NCBI GenBank assembly: GCA_017999215.1
Contig: JAGOBQ010000121.1
Location: forward strand, 1-9,557
Origin: Thermoanaerobaculia bacterium
GTDB taxonomy: Bacteria > Acidobacteriota > Thermoanaerobaculia > UBA5066
Reading direction: 5' to 3'
DNA length: 9,557 bases
Part shown: positions 1 through 6,962 of the stretch, one piece after another
Layout of the letters: each line of letters starts with the position of its first letter
Numbering within the stretch: the first letter of the stretch is position 1
Notes under the pieces: model-generated
Told to the model about the DNA's origin: nothing
The model's database searches: none
What the model saw: only the letters and a program-made list of their open reading frames with translations
Position numbers and translations under genes: made by a program

Positions 1-2
1 CG

Positions 3-1244
3 CGCGTCCTGCTCCGGAGCGCCGTGAAGGCGCTCGAGAAGAACGGCGAGCGGACGGCGCTCGTCGACTTCCCCTTCACGCTCCTGCGGATGACCGCGGC
101 CGAAGCGCGCGACTTCGTCGTGCGGAACCTGCTCGTCGCCGGCTACGCGTTCCCCCGGTACAAGGCTTCGGTCCGGGAGGCGGCGCGCCTCTCGGCGCTC
201 GCCCTCTCCTCGGGGCGGGGCGTCTTCGCGGCGACTCCGAAGGAGCTGAAGGCGGCGGCCGACGAGGCCGCGGTCGTGGCCGCGGCGTCGGCCTTCGTCC
301 GCGACCTCGGGAACACGCCGGGCAGCGACATGGTCCCGCGGACGTTCGCCGAGACCGTGAAGGCCGCCGCGCGGAAGCGGGGCGTGAAGGCGACCGTCCT
401 CGGCAGGAAGGAGATCGAGCGCGAGCGGATGGGCGGCCTCCTCGCCGTCAACCGCGGAGCCGCAGAGGAGCCGCGGTTCGTGATCCTCGAGCACCGCGGC
501 GGGAGGAAGGGCGAGAAGCCCGTCGTCCTCGTCGGCAAGGGGGTCACGTTCGACTCCGGCGGCATCTCCCTCAAGCCCGCGGACCGGATGGGCGACATGA
601 AGTGGGACATGCTCGGCGCGGCGACGGTCTGCGGGGCGGTCCTCGCGGCGGCCGAGCTCGGGCTTCCCGTGAACGTCGTCGCCCTCGCGACGCTCACCGA
701 GAACCTGCCCTCGGGGACGGCGTACAAGCCGGGCGACATTGTCACCTTCCGGAACGGGAAGACGGCGGAGATCGACAACACCGATGCCGAGGGGCGCGTC
801 ATCCTCGCCGACGCCCTCGACTATGCGAAGGAGCTCTCGCCGGCGGCGATCGTCGACTTCGCCACGCTCACGGGCGCGGCCCTCGTCGCCCTCGGGCTCG
901 AGGCCTCGATCGTCTTCAGCGACCACGACGACCTCGTGAAGGAGCTCGTCTCTGCCGGCGAGCGGACCGACGAGCGCCTCTGGCGCCTTCCGCTCTGGGA
1001 CGACTACAAGGAGAACATCCGCTCCGACTGGGCCGACTTCAAGAACACGGGCGGGCGGAACGGCGGGTCGATCAACGGGGCGATGTTCCTCAAGGAGTTC
1101 GTCGACCCGACGACGCCCTGGGCGCACGTCGACATCGCGCCGAACGCCTACTTCGAGCGGGAGCACGCCGGCTACGCGCCGGGCGCCACGTCGATCGGCC
1201 TCGCGATGACCCTTCGCTGGCTCCGGGACCGCGCCGCCCGCTGA
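3..1244 (+). CDS. pepA: Leucyl aminopeptidase (M17 family), 5'-truncated by window edge
   Basis: This is a cytosolic M17 metallo-aminopeptidase that releases N-terminal residues (typically Leu) from peptides using two divalent metal ions. Counting from the GTG at 24, the metal ligands and catalytic residues are visible: K172 and D177 in GKGVTFDSGG, K184, D195 in KWDML, and D254, E256 and R258 in the family signature NTDAEGR. Every one is offset by 98 from E. coli PepA (K270, D275, K282, D293, D352, E354, R356). About 98 residues of the N-terminal domain are therefore missing from a 406-residue count, which fits a full length near 500. The reading frame is open back to base 3 and encodes plausible protein there, so the GTG at 24 is almost certainly internal and the true start lies upstream of the window. 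The stop is 4 nt before recN, which suggests cotranscription. The family is certain; substrate preference cannot be read. Confidence 0.95.
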   Translation, partial: RVLLRSAVKALEKNGERTALVDFPFTLLRMTAAEARDFVVRNLLVAGYAFPRYKASVREAARLSALALSSGRGVFAATPKELKAAADEAAVVAAASAFVRDLGNTPGSDMVPRTFAETVKAAARKRGVKATVLGRKEIERERMGGLLAVNRGAAEEPRFVILEHRGGRKGEKPVVLVGKGVTFDSGGISLKPADRMGDMKWDMLGAATVCGAVLAAAELGLPVNVVALATLTENLPSGTAYKPGDIVTFRNGKTAEIDNTDAEGRVILADALDYAKELSPAAIVDFATLTGAALVALGLEASIVFSDHDDLVKELVSAGERTDERLWRLPLWDDYKENIRSDWADFKNTGGRNGGSINGAMFLKEFVDPTTPWAHVDIAPNAYFEREHAGYAPGATSIGLAMTLRWLRDRAAR

Positions 1245-1248
1245 GACC

Positions 1249-3021
1249 GTGCTCTCGTCGCTCCGCGTCCGCGACCTGGCCGTGCTCGAGGACGTCGACG
1301 TCGCGCTCGAGCCGGGTCTGACCGTCCTGACGGGGGAGACGGGCGCCGGCAAGTCGCTCGTCGTCGACGCGCTCTCGCTCCTGTCGGGCGAGCGCTCGGA
1401 CGCGACGCTCGTCCGCGGCGGGGCGGAGCGGCTCGTCGTGGAGGGCTCCTTCGAGACCGACGACCCGGCGGTCGGCGCGGCGCTCTCCGCCGCGGGGCTC
1501 CGGGACGGGGAGGCACGCGGTCCGTCGGAGCTCGTCGTGCGCCGCGAGGTCTCCTCCTCGGGAAAGGGGCGTCTCTTCCTCGACGGCTCGCCCGCCGCGC
1601 TCCGCACGCTCGCGGAGGTGGCGCCGCGGCTCCTCGTTCTCTACGGGCAGGCGGAGGCGCGAGAGCTCCTCGACCCCGCCGCGCCGCGGGAGCTCCTCGA
1701 CCGCTTCGCGGCGCTCGCGGAGAAGGGGGCGGAAGTGGCGCGGCTCCACGCCGCGTTCCGGGAGAAGGAGGCCGACCGCGAGCGGATCGCCGCCCTCGGC
1801 AAGGACGGGCCGGCCCGCCTCGAGGTTCTCGACTTCCGGATCGGCGAGATCGACCGGGCGGCGCCGGTCGCCGGCGAGGAGGAGGCGCTCGCGCGCGAGA
1901 AGGCGGCGCTGCAGAGCGTGGAGAAGAGGGGGCGGCTCCTCGCCGACGCCGTCGCCGCGCTGGAGTCGGACGAGGGAGGCGCGCTCCCCGCGCTGACGGC
2001 CCTCCGCCGGACGTTCGCCGCGCTCGCGGAGATCGACGCCTCGGCGGCGGAGGGGCTGGCCACGGCCGACGACCTCGTCGAGCGCCTCTCCGACCTCGCG
2101 GCGTCGACCTCGCGGGAGCTCGAGCGTCTCGAGGCCGACCCCGCGAGGCTCGCCGAGGTCGTGGAGAGGCTCGACCTCCTCGCGCGGCTGAAGCGGAAGT
2201 ACGGGGCGACGCTCGAGGAGGTCCTCTCCTACCGCGAGGCGATCGGACGCGAGCGGGACGAGCTCGCCGACGTCGAAGGCGCGCTCCGGAAGGCGGCGCA
2301 GGCTTCGGACGCGGCCTTCGCCGCGTTCCGGGCCGCCTCGCTCGAGCTCTCTTCCGCGCGGCAGGCCGCGGCGCCGAAGCTCGCGAAGGCGGTCGAGAGG
2401 CACCTCTCCGACCTCGCCTTCCTCTCCTCGACGTTCCGGGTCGAGGTCTCGCGCCGTGCCGAGCCGGACGGGACGTTCCTCGCGGACGAGGAGCACGTCG
2501 CGTTCGGACCCCACGGCATCGACGTCGTGTCGCTCGCCTTCGCACCGAACCCCGGCGAGCCGCCGAGGCCGCTCGCGAAGATCGCCTCGGGCGGCGAGCT
2601 CTCCCGCGTGCAGCTCGCGGTCGCGGCCGCGCTCGCAGAGGCCGAGGTCGCGCGAGAGGGGCGGCGCGGGAGCCGGCGCGGCGGCCCGGTGAGGACGTTC
2701 GTCTTCGACGAGGTCGACGCGGGCGTCTCGGGAGCGACGGCCGAAGCGGTCGGGAGGAAGCTCCGGGCCCTCGCCGCGCGCGACCAGGTCCTCGTCGTCA
2801 CGCACCTGCCGCAGGTCGCGGCCGCCGGGGAGCGCCACCTCTCCGTGCGGAAGGAGGTCGCGGCGGGACGGACCCGGACCGTCGTCACGAGCCTCGACGA
2901 GAGAGGACGCGTCGAGGCGATCGCCGCGCTCCTCGCGGGGGCCTCGGTGACCGACGCGGCGCGGCGGCAGGCGCGCACGCTCCTCGCATCGGCGGGCGAA
3001 GACGCGCGCGCCACGCGCTGA
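1249..3021 (+). CDS. recN: DNA repair protein RecN (SMC-like ATPase)
   Basis: RecN is a cytoplasmic SMC-like ATPase that acts early in recombinational repair of double-strand breaks. The 590-residue protein starts at a GTG, and its MLSSLRVRDLAVLEDVDV beginning matches the family's N-terminus, which supports this start although no strong Shine-Dalgarno is seen; coupling to the upstream stop 4 nt away is likely. Walker A is GETGAGKS (29-36). A long Glu/Arg/Ala-rich middle (roughly 150-390) fits the antiparallel coiled coil. The ABC signature SGGELSR (447-453), Walker B FVFDEVD (484-490) and the switch histidine H519 in THLPQVA complete the split ATPase head. It is slightly longer than the usual 550-570 residues, partly because of an Arg/Gly-rich insert at about 465-480, between signature and Walker B. 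No LexA-type operator was recognised upstream. Confidence 0.96.
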   Translation: MLSSLRVRDLAVLEDVDVALEPGLTVLTGETGAGKSLVVDALSLLSGERSDATLVRGGAERLVVEGSFETDDPAVGAALSAAGLRDGEARGPSELVVRREVSSSGKGRLFLDGSPAALRTLAEVAPRLLVLYGQAEARELLDPAAPRELLDRFAALAEKGAEVARLHAAFREKEADRERIAALGKDGPARLEVLDFRIGEIDRAAPVAGEEEALAREKAALQSVEKRGRLLADAVAALESDEGGALPALTALRRTFAALAEIDASAAEGLATADDLVERLSDLAASTSRELERLEADPARLAEVVERLDLLARLKRKYGATLEEVLSYREAIGRERDELADVEGALRKAAQASDAAFAAFRAASLELSSARQAAAPKLAKAVERHLSDLAFLSSTFRVEVSRRAEPDGTFLADEEHVAFGPHGIDVVSLAFAPNPGEPPRPLAKIASGGELSRVQLAVAAALAEAEVAREGRRGSRRGGPVRTFVFDEVDAGVSGATAEAVGRKLRALAARDQVLVVTHLPQVAAAGERHLSVRKEVAAGRTRTVVTSLDERGRVEAIAALLAGASVTDAARRQARTLLASAGEDARATR

Positions 3022-3078
3022 AAACGTCGAACGCGACTTGTCAAGGGCGAACGCGGGCGCATTCTTCCAAGCACGCCT

Positions 3079-3107
3079 CGTGCCCGTCTCGTTTCGAGGC
3101 GGGCACG
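3079..3107 (+). terminator. Stem-loop downstream of recN, possible terminator
   Basis: A 13-base-pair inverted repeat (one G·U pair) encloses a TTT loop: CGTGCCCGTCTCG, then TTT, then CGAGGCGGGCACG. It lies about 57 nt after the recN stop, where the pepA-recN unit should end. No T-tract follows (the next bases are TGTGTATCG), so it is not a canonical intrinsic terminator. It could be a T-less terminator, a 3'-end stabiliser, or a hairpin next to a Rho-dependent site. The upstream bases CCTCG (3076-3080) can also pair with CGAGG (3095-3099), giving a shorter competing fold. Confidence 0.45.
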
Positions 3108-3125
3108 TGTGTATCGACTGCTGAT

Positions 3126-3144
3126 CGATATGAAGACGATATGA
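3126..3144. repeat. Tandem direct repeat CGATATGA, 11-bp period
   Basis: The octamer CGATATGA occurs at 3126-3133 and again at 3137-3144, start to start 11 bp apart, about one helical turn. It sits in the AT-richer part of the gap between recN and the downstream cluster. Repeats in this phase can be half-sites for a regulator binding one face of the DNA, but two copies of 8 bp could also arise by chance. No regulator is suggested by sequence alone. Confidence 0.35.
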
Positions 3145-3321
3145 GGGAATTCAGCGAGGCTGAGGAAAACCCTGTGCGTAACTCGTGAGGAGGGACCCCA
3201 ACCCCCCGTCGTTCCCGACGTTCTTCCACCCTGCACTGGTTTCGGTGCACCCGGTCGGATCGGCGAGGGGGGGCTCGCGAGCTCGGGCGAGTGGGGCGTT
3301 TCGAGTCGAGGCTTCGGCTTC

Positions 3322-3330
3322 TGGTATCGT
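3322..3330 (+). promoter_or_regulatory. Possible extended -10 promoter element for the downstream cluster
   Basis: TGGTATCGT matches the pattern TGnTATnnT of an extended -10 box (TATCGT, 4 of 6 to TATAAT). Transcription starting about 7 nt later would leave a short leader of roughly 14 nt carrying the GAGG ribosome binding site of the gene at 3351. The -35 region is poor (TCGAGT at 3301-3306 with an 18-bp spacer), which an extended -10 box can tolerate. The assignment rests on a short motif and on position only. Confidence 0.35.
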
Positions 3331-3341
3331 CGGCGACCCGT

Positions 3342-3345
3342 GAGG
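3342..3345 (+). promoter_or_regulatory. Ribosome binding site fixing the start at 3351
   Basis: GAGG lies 5 nt before the GTG at 3351, a standard Shine-Dalgarno distance. It favours that codon over the earlier in-frame GTG at 3291, which has no such motif and would add 20 residues lacking family similarity. Confidence 0.6.
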
Positions 3346-3350
3346 ACGAC

Positions 3351-3908
3351 GTGATCATCCGGCCCTTCCGAGGCGCGAATCCGGTCCTCGGCGAGAGGGT
3401 CTTCCTCGCCGAGACGGCGGCGGTCGTCGGAGACGTCGTCCTCGGGGACGACGTCTCGATCTGGTACGGATCGGTGGTCCGCGGCGACTGCTGCACGATC
3501 CGGATCGGGGCGCGGTCGAACGTGCAGGACAACTCGACGCTCCACGTCACGAAGGACGTCGGGCCCCTCCTCCTCGAGGAGGAGGTGACGCTCGGCCACA
3601 ACTGCGTCGTCCACGCCTGCACGATCCGGCGCGGCGCCCTCGTCGGGATGAACGCGACCGTCCTGGACGGGGCCGAGATCGGGGAGAAGTCCCTCGTCGC
3701 CGCGGGCGCGGTGGTCCTCGGCGGGACCGTCGTCCCGCCGCGGACGCTCTGGGCGGGGAGCCCGGCGCGCCTCCGGCGCCCCCTCACCGACGCGGAGGCC
3801 GACGGGCTCGACGCGTACTGGCGGAACTACCTGGAATACAAGGAGGAGTACCTCCGAGAGGACGCGCGGCGCGGGCGGAGCTTCCCCCTTCCCGTGCCCG
3901 TCCTCTGA
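3351..3908 (+). CDS. Gamma-class carbonic anhydrase-like hexapeptide-repeat protein
   Basis: This 185-residue protein belongs to the left-handed beta-helix gamma-carbonic anhydrase family (YrdA/PaaY/Cam-like), which forms trimers and in some members hydrates CO2. The start IIRPFRGANP is typical of the family. Hexapeptide-type turns follow (VVGDVVLGDDVSIWYGSVVRGD and onwards). The three metal-binding histidines are present as H65, H83 and H88, with the same 5-residue spacing as the last two ligands of the archaeal enzyme Cam. The conserved RGD and VQDNS segments are also present. A C-terminal amphipathic helix (about 145-175) ends the protein. Small YrdA-like members often lack the acidic catalytic loop of Cam, so activity is uncertain and metal storage or a scaffold role is possible. 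A Cys-Cys pair replaces the more usual residues after RGD. The stop lies 16 nt before hisS, so it probably heads this operon. Confidence 0.88.
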   Translation: MIIRPFRGANPVLGERVFLAETAAVVGDVVLGDDVSIWYGSVVRGDCCTIRIGARSNVQDNSTLHVTKDVGPLLLEEEVTLGHNCVVHACTIRRGALVGMNATVLDGAEIGEKSLVAAGAVVLGGTVVPPRTLWAGSPARLRRPLTDAEADGLDAYWRNYLEYKEEYLREDARRGRSFPLPVPVL

Positions 3909-3924
3909 CGAAGGGCCGGCCCCG

Positions 3925-5184
3925 ATGATCACGAGCGTCAAGGGAATGCGGGACCTGCTCCCGCCCGACACGCGCGTCTGGAACCGTCTCGAGGAGACGG
4001 CCCGGACCGTCTTCTCCCTCTACGGCTACGACGAGATCCGGACGCCCGTGCTGGAGCCGACGGAGCTCTTCGTGCGGAGCGTCGGAGAGGCGTCGGACAT
4101 CGTCCACAAGGAGATGTACGCCTTCACCGACCGGGGCGGGCGCGACGTCTCGCTCCGGCCCGAGAACACCGCGGGCGTGGCGCGCGCCTACGTCGAGCAC
4201 CAGATGCCGCAGGCGGGCGGCGTGAAGAAGCTCTACTACGTCGGCCCGCAGTACCGCTACGAGCGGCCCCAGAAGGGGCGCTACCGCGAGTTCCGGCAGA
4301 TCGGGGCGGAGGTCCTCGGCGCGGCCGACGCCGCGACGGACGCCGAGCTCCTCGTGATGCTCTTCGACCTCTTCACCCGCCTCGGGTTCAGGGGCCTCTC
4401 GGTCTCGCTGAACAGCGTCGGGAGCGAGGAGTCGCGCCCGGCCTACGTCGAGGCGCTCCGCGCCTACCTCGCCGCGCACGAGGGGACGATGGGGGAGGAC
4501 GATCGGCGGCGGCTGCGGGACAACCCCCTGCGCGTCCTCGACACGAAGGACCCCGCGCTCGCGGCCGCGCTCGCCGGGGCGCCGCGCGTCCTCGACCACC
4601 TCGACCCCGCCTCGAAGGCGCACCACGAGGAGCTCCTCGCGCTCCTCGACGCGAGCGGGATCCCGTACCGGGTCGAGCCCCGGCTCGTCCGGGGTCTCGA
4701 CTACTACACCCGCACGGTCTTCGAGGTGACGGCGCAGGGGCTCGGCGCCCAGGACGCCCTCCTCGGCGGGGGCCGGTACGACCGGCTCGTGTCGGACCTG
4801 GGCGGGCCGAGGACGCCCGGCATCGGATTCGCGATCGGGGAGGACCGCCTCGTCGACGTCCTCCCCGAGCCGTTCCGCCGCGCGGCGATCGACGCGTTCG
4901 CGCCCGTCGCCCTCGTGGCGATCGATCCGGCCGACCGCGCCGCCGCCCTCGCGCTCGCAGGCGAGCTCCGCCGCGCGGGCGTCGCGGTCGACCTCGACCC
5001 CGCCGGGAAAGGGCCGGGCCACGCGCTGAAGAACGCCGCGAAGCGCGGCTGCCGCACGGCCGTCCTCGTCGGCGAGAAGGAGCGGCAGTCGGGCGTCGTG
5101 GTCGTCAAGGACCTCGTGGAGAGGTCGCAGAGGGAGGTGCCGATCGGCGACCTCCCGCGAACGCTGAAGGGAGAGACGCCGTGA
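3925..5184 (+). CDS. hisS: Histidyl-tRNA synthetase
   Basis: This class II enzyme charges tRNA-His with histidine in the cytoplasm. The 419-residue length is normal for bacterial HisRS. The N-terminus MITSVKGMRDLLPPD is the family's standard start. Residues 77-88 read LRPENTAGVARA, and motif 2 follows as YRYERPQKGRYREF (110-123). The histidine-specific segment is LVRGLDYYTRTVFEV (254 onward, with R256 as the conserved catalytic arginine) and GGGRYDRL (281-288). Motif 3 is GIGFAIGEDRL (299-309). An HGTP anticodon-binding domain occupies about 328-413. At position 81 an Asn replaces the Gly common in LRPEGTA. AAGGG at 3911-3915, 9 nt before the ATG, is the likely ribosome site. The stop overlaps the aspS start (GTGA), so the two synthetases are translationally coupled. 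No T-box leader is seen. Confidence 0.97.
   Translation: MITSVKGMRDLLPPDTRVWNRLEETARTVFSLYGYDEIRTPVLEPTELFVRSVGEASDIVHKEMYAFTDRGGRDVSLRPENTAGVARAYVEHQMPQAGGVKKLYYVGPQYRYERPQKGRYREFRQIGAEVLGAADAATDAELLVMLFDLFTRLGFRGLSVSLNSVGSEESRPAYVEALRAYLAAHEGTMGEDDRRRLRDNPLRVLDTKDPALAAALAGAPRVLDHLDPASKAHHEELLALLDASGIPYRVEPRLVRGLDYYTRTVFEVTAQGLGAQDALLGGGRYDRLVSDLGGPRTPGIGFAIGEDRLVDVLPEPFRRAAIDAFAPVALVAIDPADRAAALALAGELRRAGVAVDLDPAGKGPGHALKNAAKRGCRTAVLVGEKERQSGVVVVKDLVERSQREVPIGDLPRTLKGETP
5167..5175 (+). promoter_or_regulatory. Strong Shine-Dalgarno for aspS inside hisS
   Basis: AAGGGAGAG lies within the last codons of hisS, 5 nt before the aspS GTG at 5181. It supports this GTG as the start even though it overlaps the hisS stop codon (GTGA). 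It also indicates independent ribosome entry in addition to coupling. Confidence 0.7.
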
Positions 5185-6962
5185 GCGCACTCGTGCCCCG
5201 CGTCCCCGCCGGCTCGCTCCGCAGGGAGGACGCCGGACGGACGGTCCAGGTCAAGGGCTGGGTCCACCGCCGCCGCGATTTCGGCGAGCTCGTCTTCATC
5301 GACCTGAGGGACCGTTCGGGGATCCTGCAGGTCGTCTTCGACGCCGAGCTCCTCGACGAGCCCGAGCTCCTCGCGCGCGCGAAGGAGCTGCGCGGGGAGT
5401 ACGTCCTCGCCGTCACGGGCGCGATCGTCCCCAGGGAGGGCTCCGCCCGGAATCCCGACATGCCGACGGGCGACGTCGAGCTCCGGGCCACCGCGCTCGA
5501 GCTCCTCAACCGCGCCGAGACGCCTCCCTTCGTGATCGAGGACGACGTCCGGGCCTCGGAAGACCTGCGGCTGAAGTACCGCTACCTCGACCTCCGCCGG
5601 CCGGAGATGACGGCGAACCTCGTGAAGCGGAGCGACGTGACGTTCCGGATCCGGCAGGTCCTCCACGAGGAGGGCTTCCTCGAGGTGGAGACGCCGATCC
5701 TGACGAAGTCGACTCCCGAAGGGGCGCGCGACTTCCTCGTCCCGTCGCGCGTCCACCCCGGGGAGTTCTACGCGCTCCCGCAGTCCCCGCAGCTCTTCAA
5801 GCAGCTCCTGATGGTCGCGGGGATGGAGCGCTACTACCAGATCGCGCGCTGCTTCCGCGACGAGGACCTCCGGGCCGACCGGCAGCCGGAGTTCACGCAG
5901 GTCGACCTCGAGCTGTCGTTCCCCGACGAGGAGACGGTCTACGCGCTGATCGAGAAGCTCTTCGCGGCGGTCTTCCCGGCCTACGGGATCCCGTGCCCCG
6001 TTCCCTTCCCGCGGATGACGCACGCCGAGGCGATGGACCGGTTCGGAATCGACCGGCCCGACACCCGCTTCGGCCTCGAGCTCCGCGCGCTCGACGTCTC
6101 CGCCTCGCCCTCGGAGATCCTCCGGTCGGCCGAGACGGTGAAGGGGATCGCCGTCCCCGCGGGCGCGGCCTTCTCGCGCAAGCGGCTCGACGAGCTCGAG
6201 GCCGCCGCGAAGCAGCTCGGGGCGGCCGGGCTCGTCTGGGTGAAGCTCCAGGCGGAGCCGCCCGGGAGCTGGGGCTCGAACGCGAAGAAGATGCTGGACG
6301 AAGCGACCGTCGCGTCGGCCCGCGCCGCCCTCGACGCGAAGGACGGGGACCTCCTCCTCGTCGTCGCGGGAAAGAGGGCGACGGTGAACGACGTCCTCGG
6401 GGCGCTTCGGCTCCGCGTCGCGCGCGAGGAGAAGCTCGTCCCGGAGGACCGCTTCGACTTCCTCTGGGTCACCGACTTCCCGCTCCTCGAGTGGCATCCG
6501 GAGGACGCGCGCTGGTACGCGACGCACCACCCGTTCACCGCGCCGCGGCCGGAGGACGTGCCTCTCCTCGACACGGACCCGGGGAAGGTCCTCTCGCGGG
6601 CGTACGACGTCGTCCTGAACGGGATGGAGCTCGGCGGCGGGTCGATCCGGATCCACCAGCCGGAGGTCCAGTCGAAGGTCTTCGCGACGCTCGGCATCTC
6701 TCCCGAGGAGGCGACGGCGAAGTTCGGCTTCCTCCTCGAGGCGTTCCGCTACGGCGCGCCGCCCCACGGGGGCCTGGCCCTCGGACTCGACCGGATGCTG
6801 ATGGTCCTGACGCGCTCGGCCTCGATCCGGGACGTGATCGCGTTCCCGAAGACGGCCTCGGCGAGCTGCCTCATGTCGGAGTCGCCCGGGCCGGTCGCGG
6901 ACGCCCAGCTCGCCGAGCTCGGCATCCGCCGGGCGGGAGATGAAGGTCGGAAGCCGGCCTGA
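5181..6962 (+). CDS. aspS: Aspartyl-tRNA synthetase (bacterial type with GAD insert)
   Basis: This class IIb synthetase charges tRNA-Asp, and in some bacteria also tRNA-Asn. The 593-residue length matches the bacterial form. An OB-fold anticodon domain (about 15-115) contains GWVHRRRDFGELVFIDLRDR (26-45). The catalytic core has QSPQLFKQLLM and motif 2, FRDEDLRADRQPEFTQ (225-240, R226). The bacteria-specific GAD insert lies at roughly 290-420. GMELGGGSIRIH and motif 3, GLALGLDRMLM (with R538), follow. At the two positions linked in Pseudomonas AspRS to tRNA-Asn recognition (H31, G82), this protein has F34 and G87, so discriminating or non-discriminating status cannot be settled. Its 3' end overlaps aroB by 23 nt. 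Confidence 0.97.
   Translation: MSALVPRVPAGSLRREDAGRTVQVKGWVHRRRDFGELVFIDLRDRSGILQVVFDAELLDEPELLARAKELRGEYVLAVTGAIVPREGSARNPDMPTGDVELRATALELLNRAETPPFVIEDDVRASEDLRLKYRYLDLRRPEMTANLVKRSDVTFRIRQVLHEEGFLEVETPILTKSTPEGARDFLVPSRVHPGEFYALPQSPQLFKQLLMVAGMERYYQIARCFRDEDLRADRQPEFTQVDLELSFPDEETVYALIEKLFAAVFPAYGIPCPVPFPRMTHAEAMDRFGIDRPDTRFGLELRALDVSASPSEILRSAETVKGIAVPAGAAFSRKRLDELEAAAKQLGAAGLVWVKLQAEPPGSWGSNAKKMLDEATVASARAALDAKDGDLLLVVAGKRATVNDVLGALRLRVAREEKLVPEDRFDFLWVTDFPLLEWHPEDARWYATHHPFTAPRPEDVPLLDTDPGKVLSRAYDVVLNGMELGGGSIRIHQPEVQSKVFATLGISPEEATAKFGFLLEAFRYGAPPHGGLALGLDRMLMVLTRSASIRDVIAFPKTASASCLMSESPGPVADAQLAELGIRRAGDEGRKPA

Larger units (their letters stand above)
3022..3350. other. Intergenic region between the two gene clusters
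   Basis: This is the only stretch over 300 bases without a convincing gene. It is visibly less GC-rich than its flanks between about 3105 and 3175. It contains a 13-bp stem-loop at 3079-3107 and a tandem octamer repeat at 3126-3144. Smaller inverted repeats lie at 3151-3163 (5-bp stem, GAG loop), 3207-3220 (CGTCG/CGACG) and 3232-3249 (TGCAC/GTGCA). A 10-bp perfect palindrome GCTCGCGAGC sits at about 3272-3281, and a possible extended -10 box at 3322-3330. It probably carries the end of the recN transcript and the promoter of the downstream cluster. I recognise no known riboswitch, tRNA or small RNA family in it. Confidence 0.7.

Noticed and set aside
1090..2838. Long minus-strand open frame (582 codons) opposite recN
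   Set aside because: It is composed mainly of Arg/Glu/Leu/Pro runs, as expected from the complement of a GC-rich coding strand, with no recognisable domain; the + strand gene here is unequivocal.
3038..3066. TTGTCA as a -35 box with a -10 near 3060-3066
   Set aside because: TTGTCA is a good -35 match, but the only downstream candidates (CATTCT or ATTCTT) are poor and a start there would run straight into the hairpin at 3079.
3130..3188. Two overlapping micro-ORFs (ATG at 3130, 4 codons; ATG at 3141, 15 codons) joined by ATGA
   Set aside because: They are too short to support, have no clear ribosome site, and the ATGs arise from the CGATATGA repeat itself.
3291..3350. Upstream GTG start (3291) for the carbonic anhydrase-like gene
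   Set aside because: The 20 extra residues do not resemble the family, no ribosome site precedes it, and the segment probably contains the promoter; GTG 3351 has GAGG at the right distance and the family N-terminus.
2229..3971. Minus-strand open frame spanning the recN end, the gap and the carbonic anhydrase gene
   Set aside because: It crosses two clear + strand genes, shows no family similarity, and its composition is that of a complement frame. Only the gap part could be original and nothing there looks like protein.
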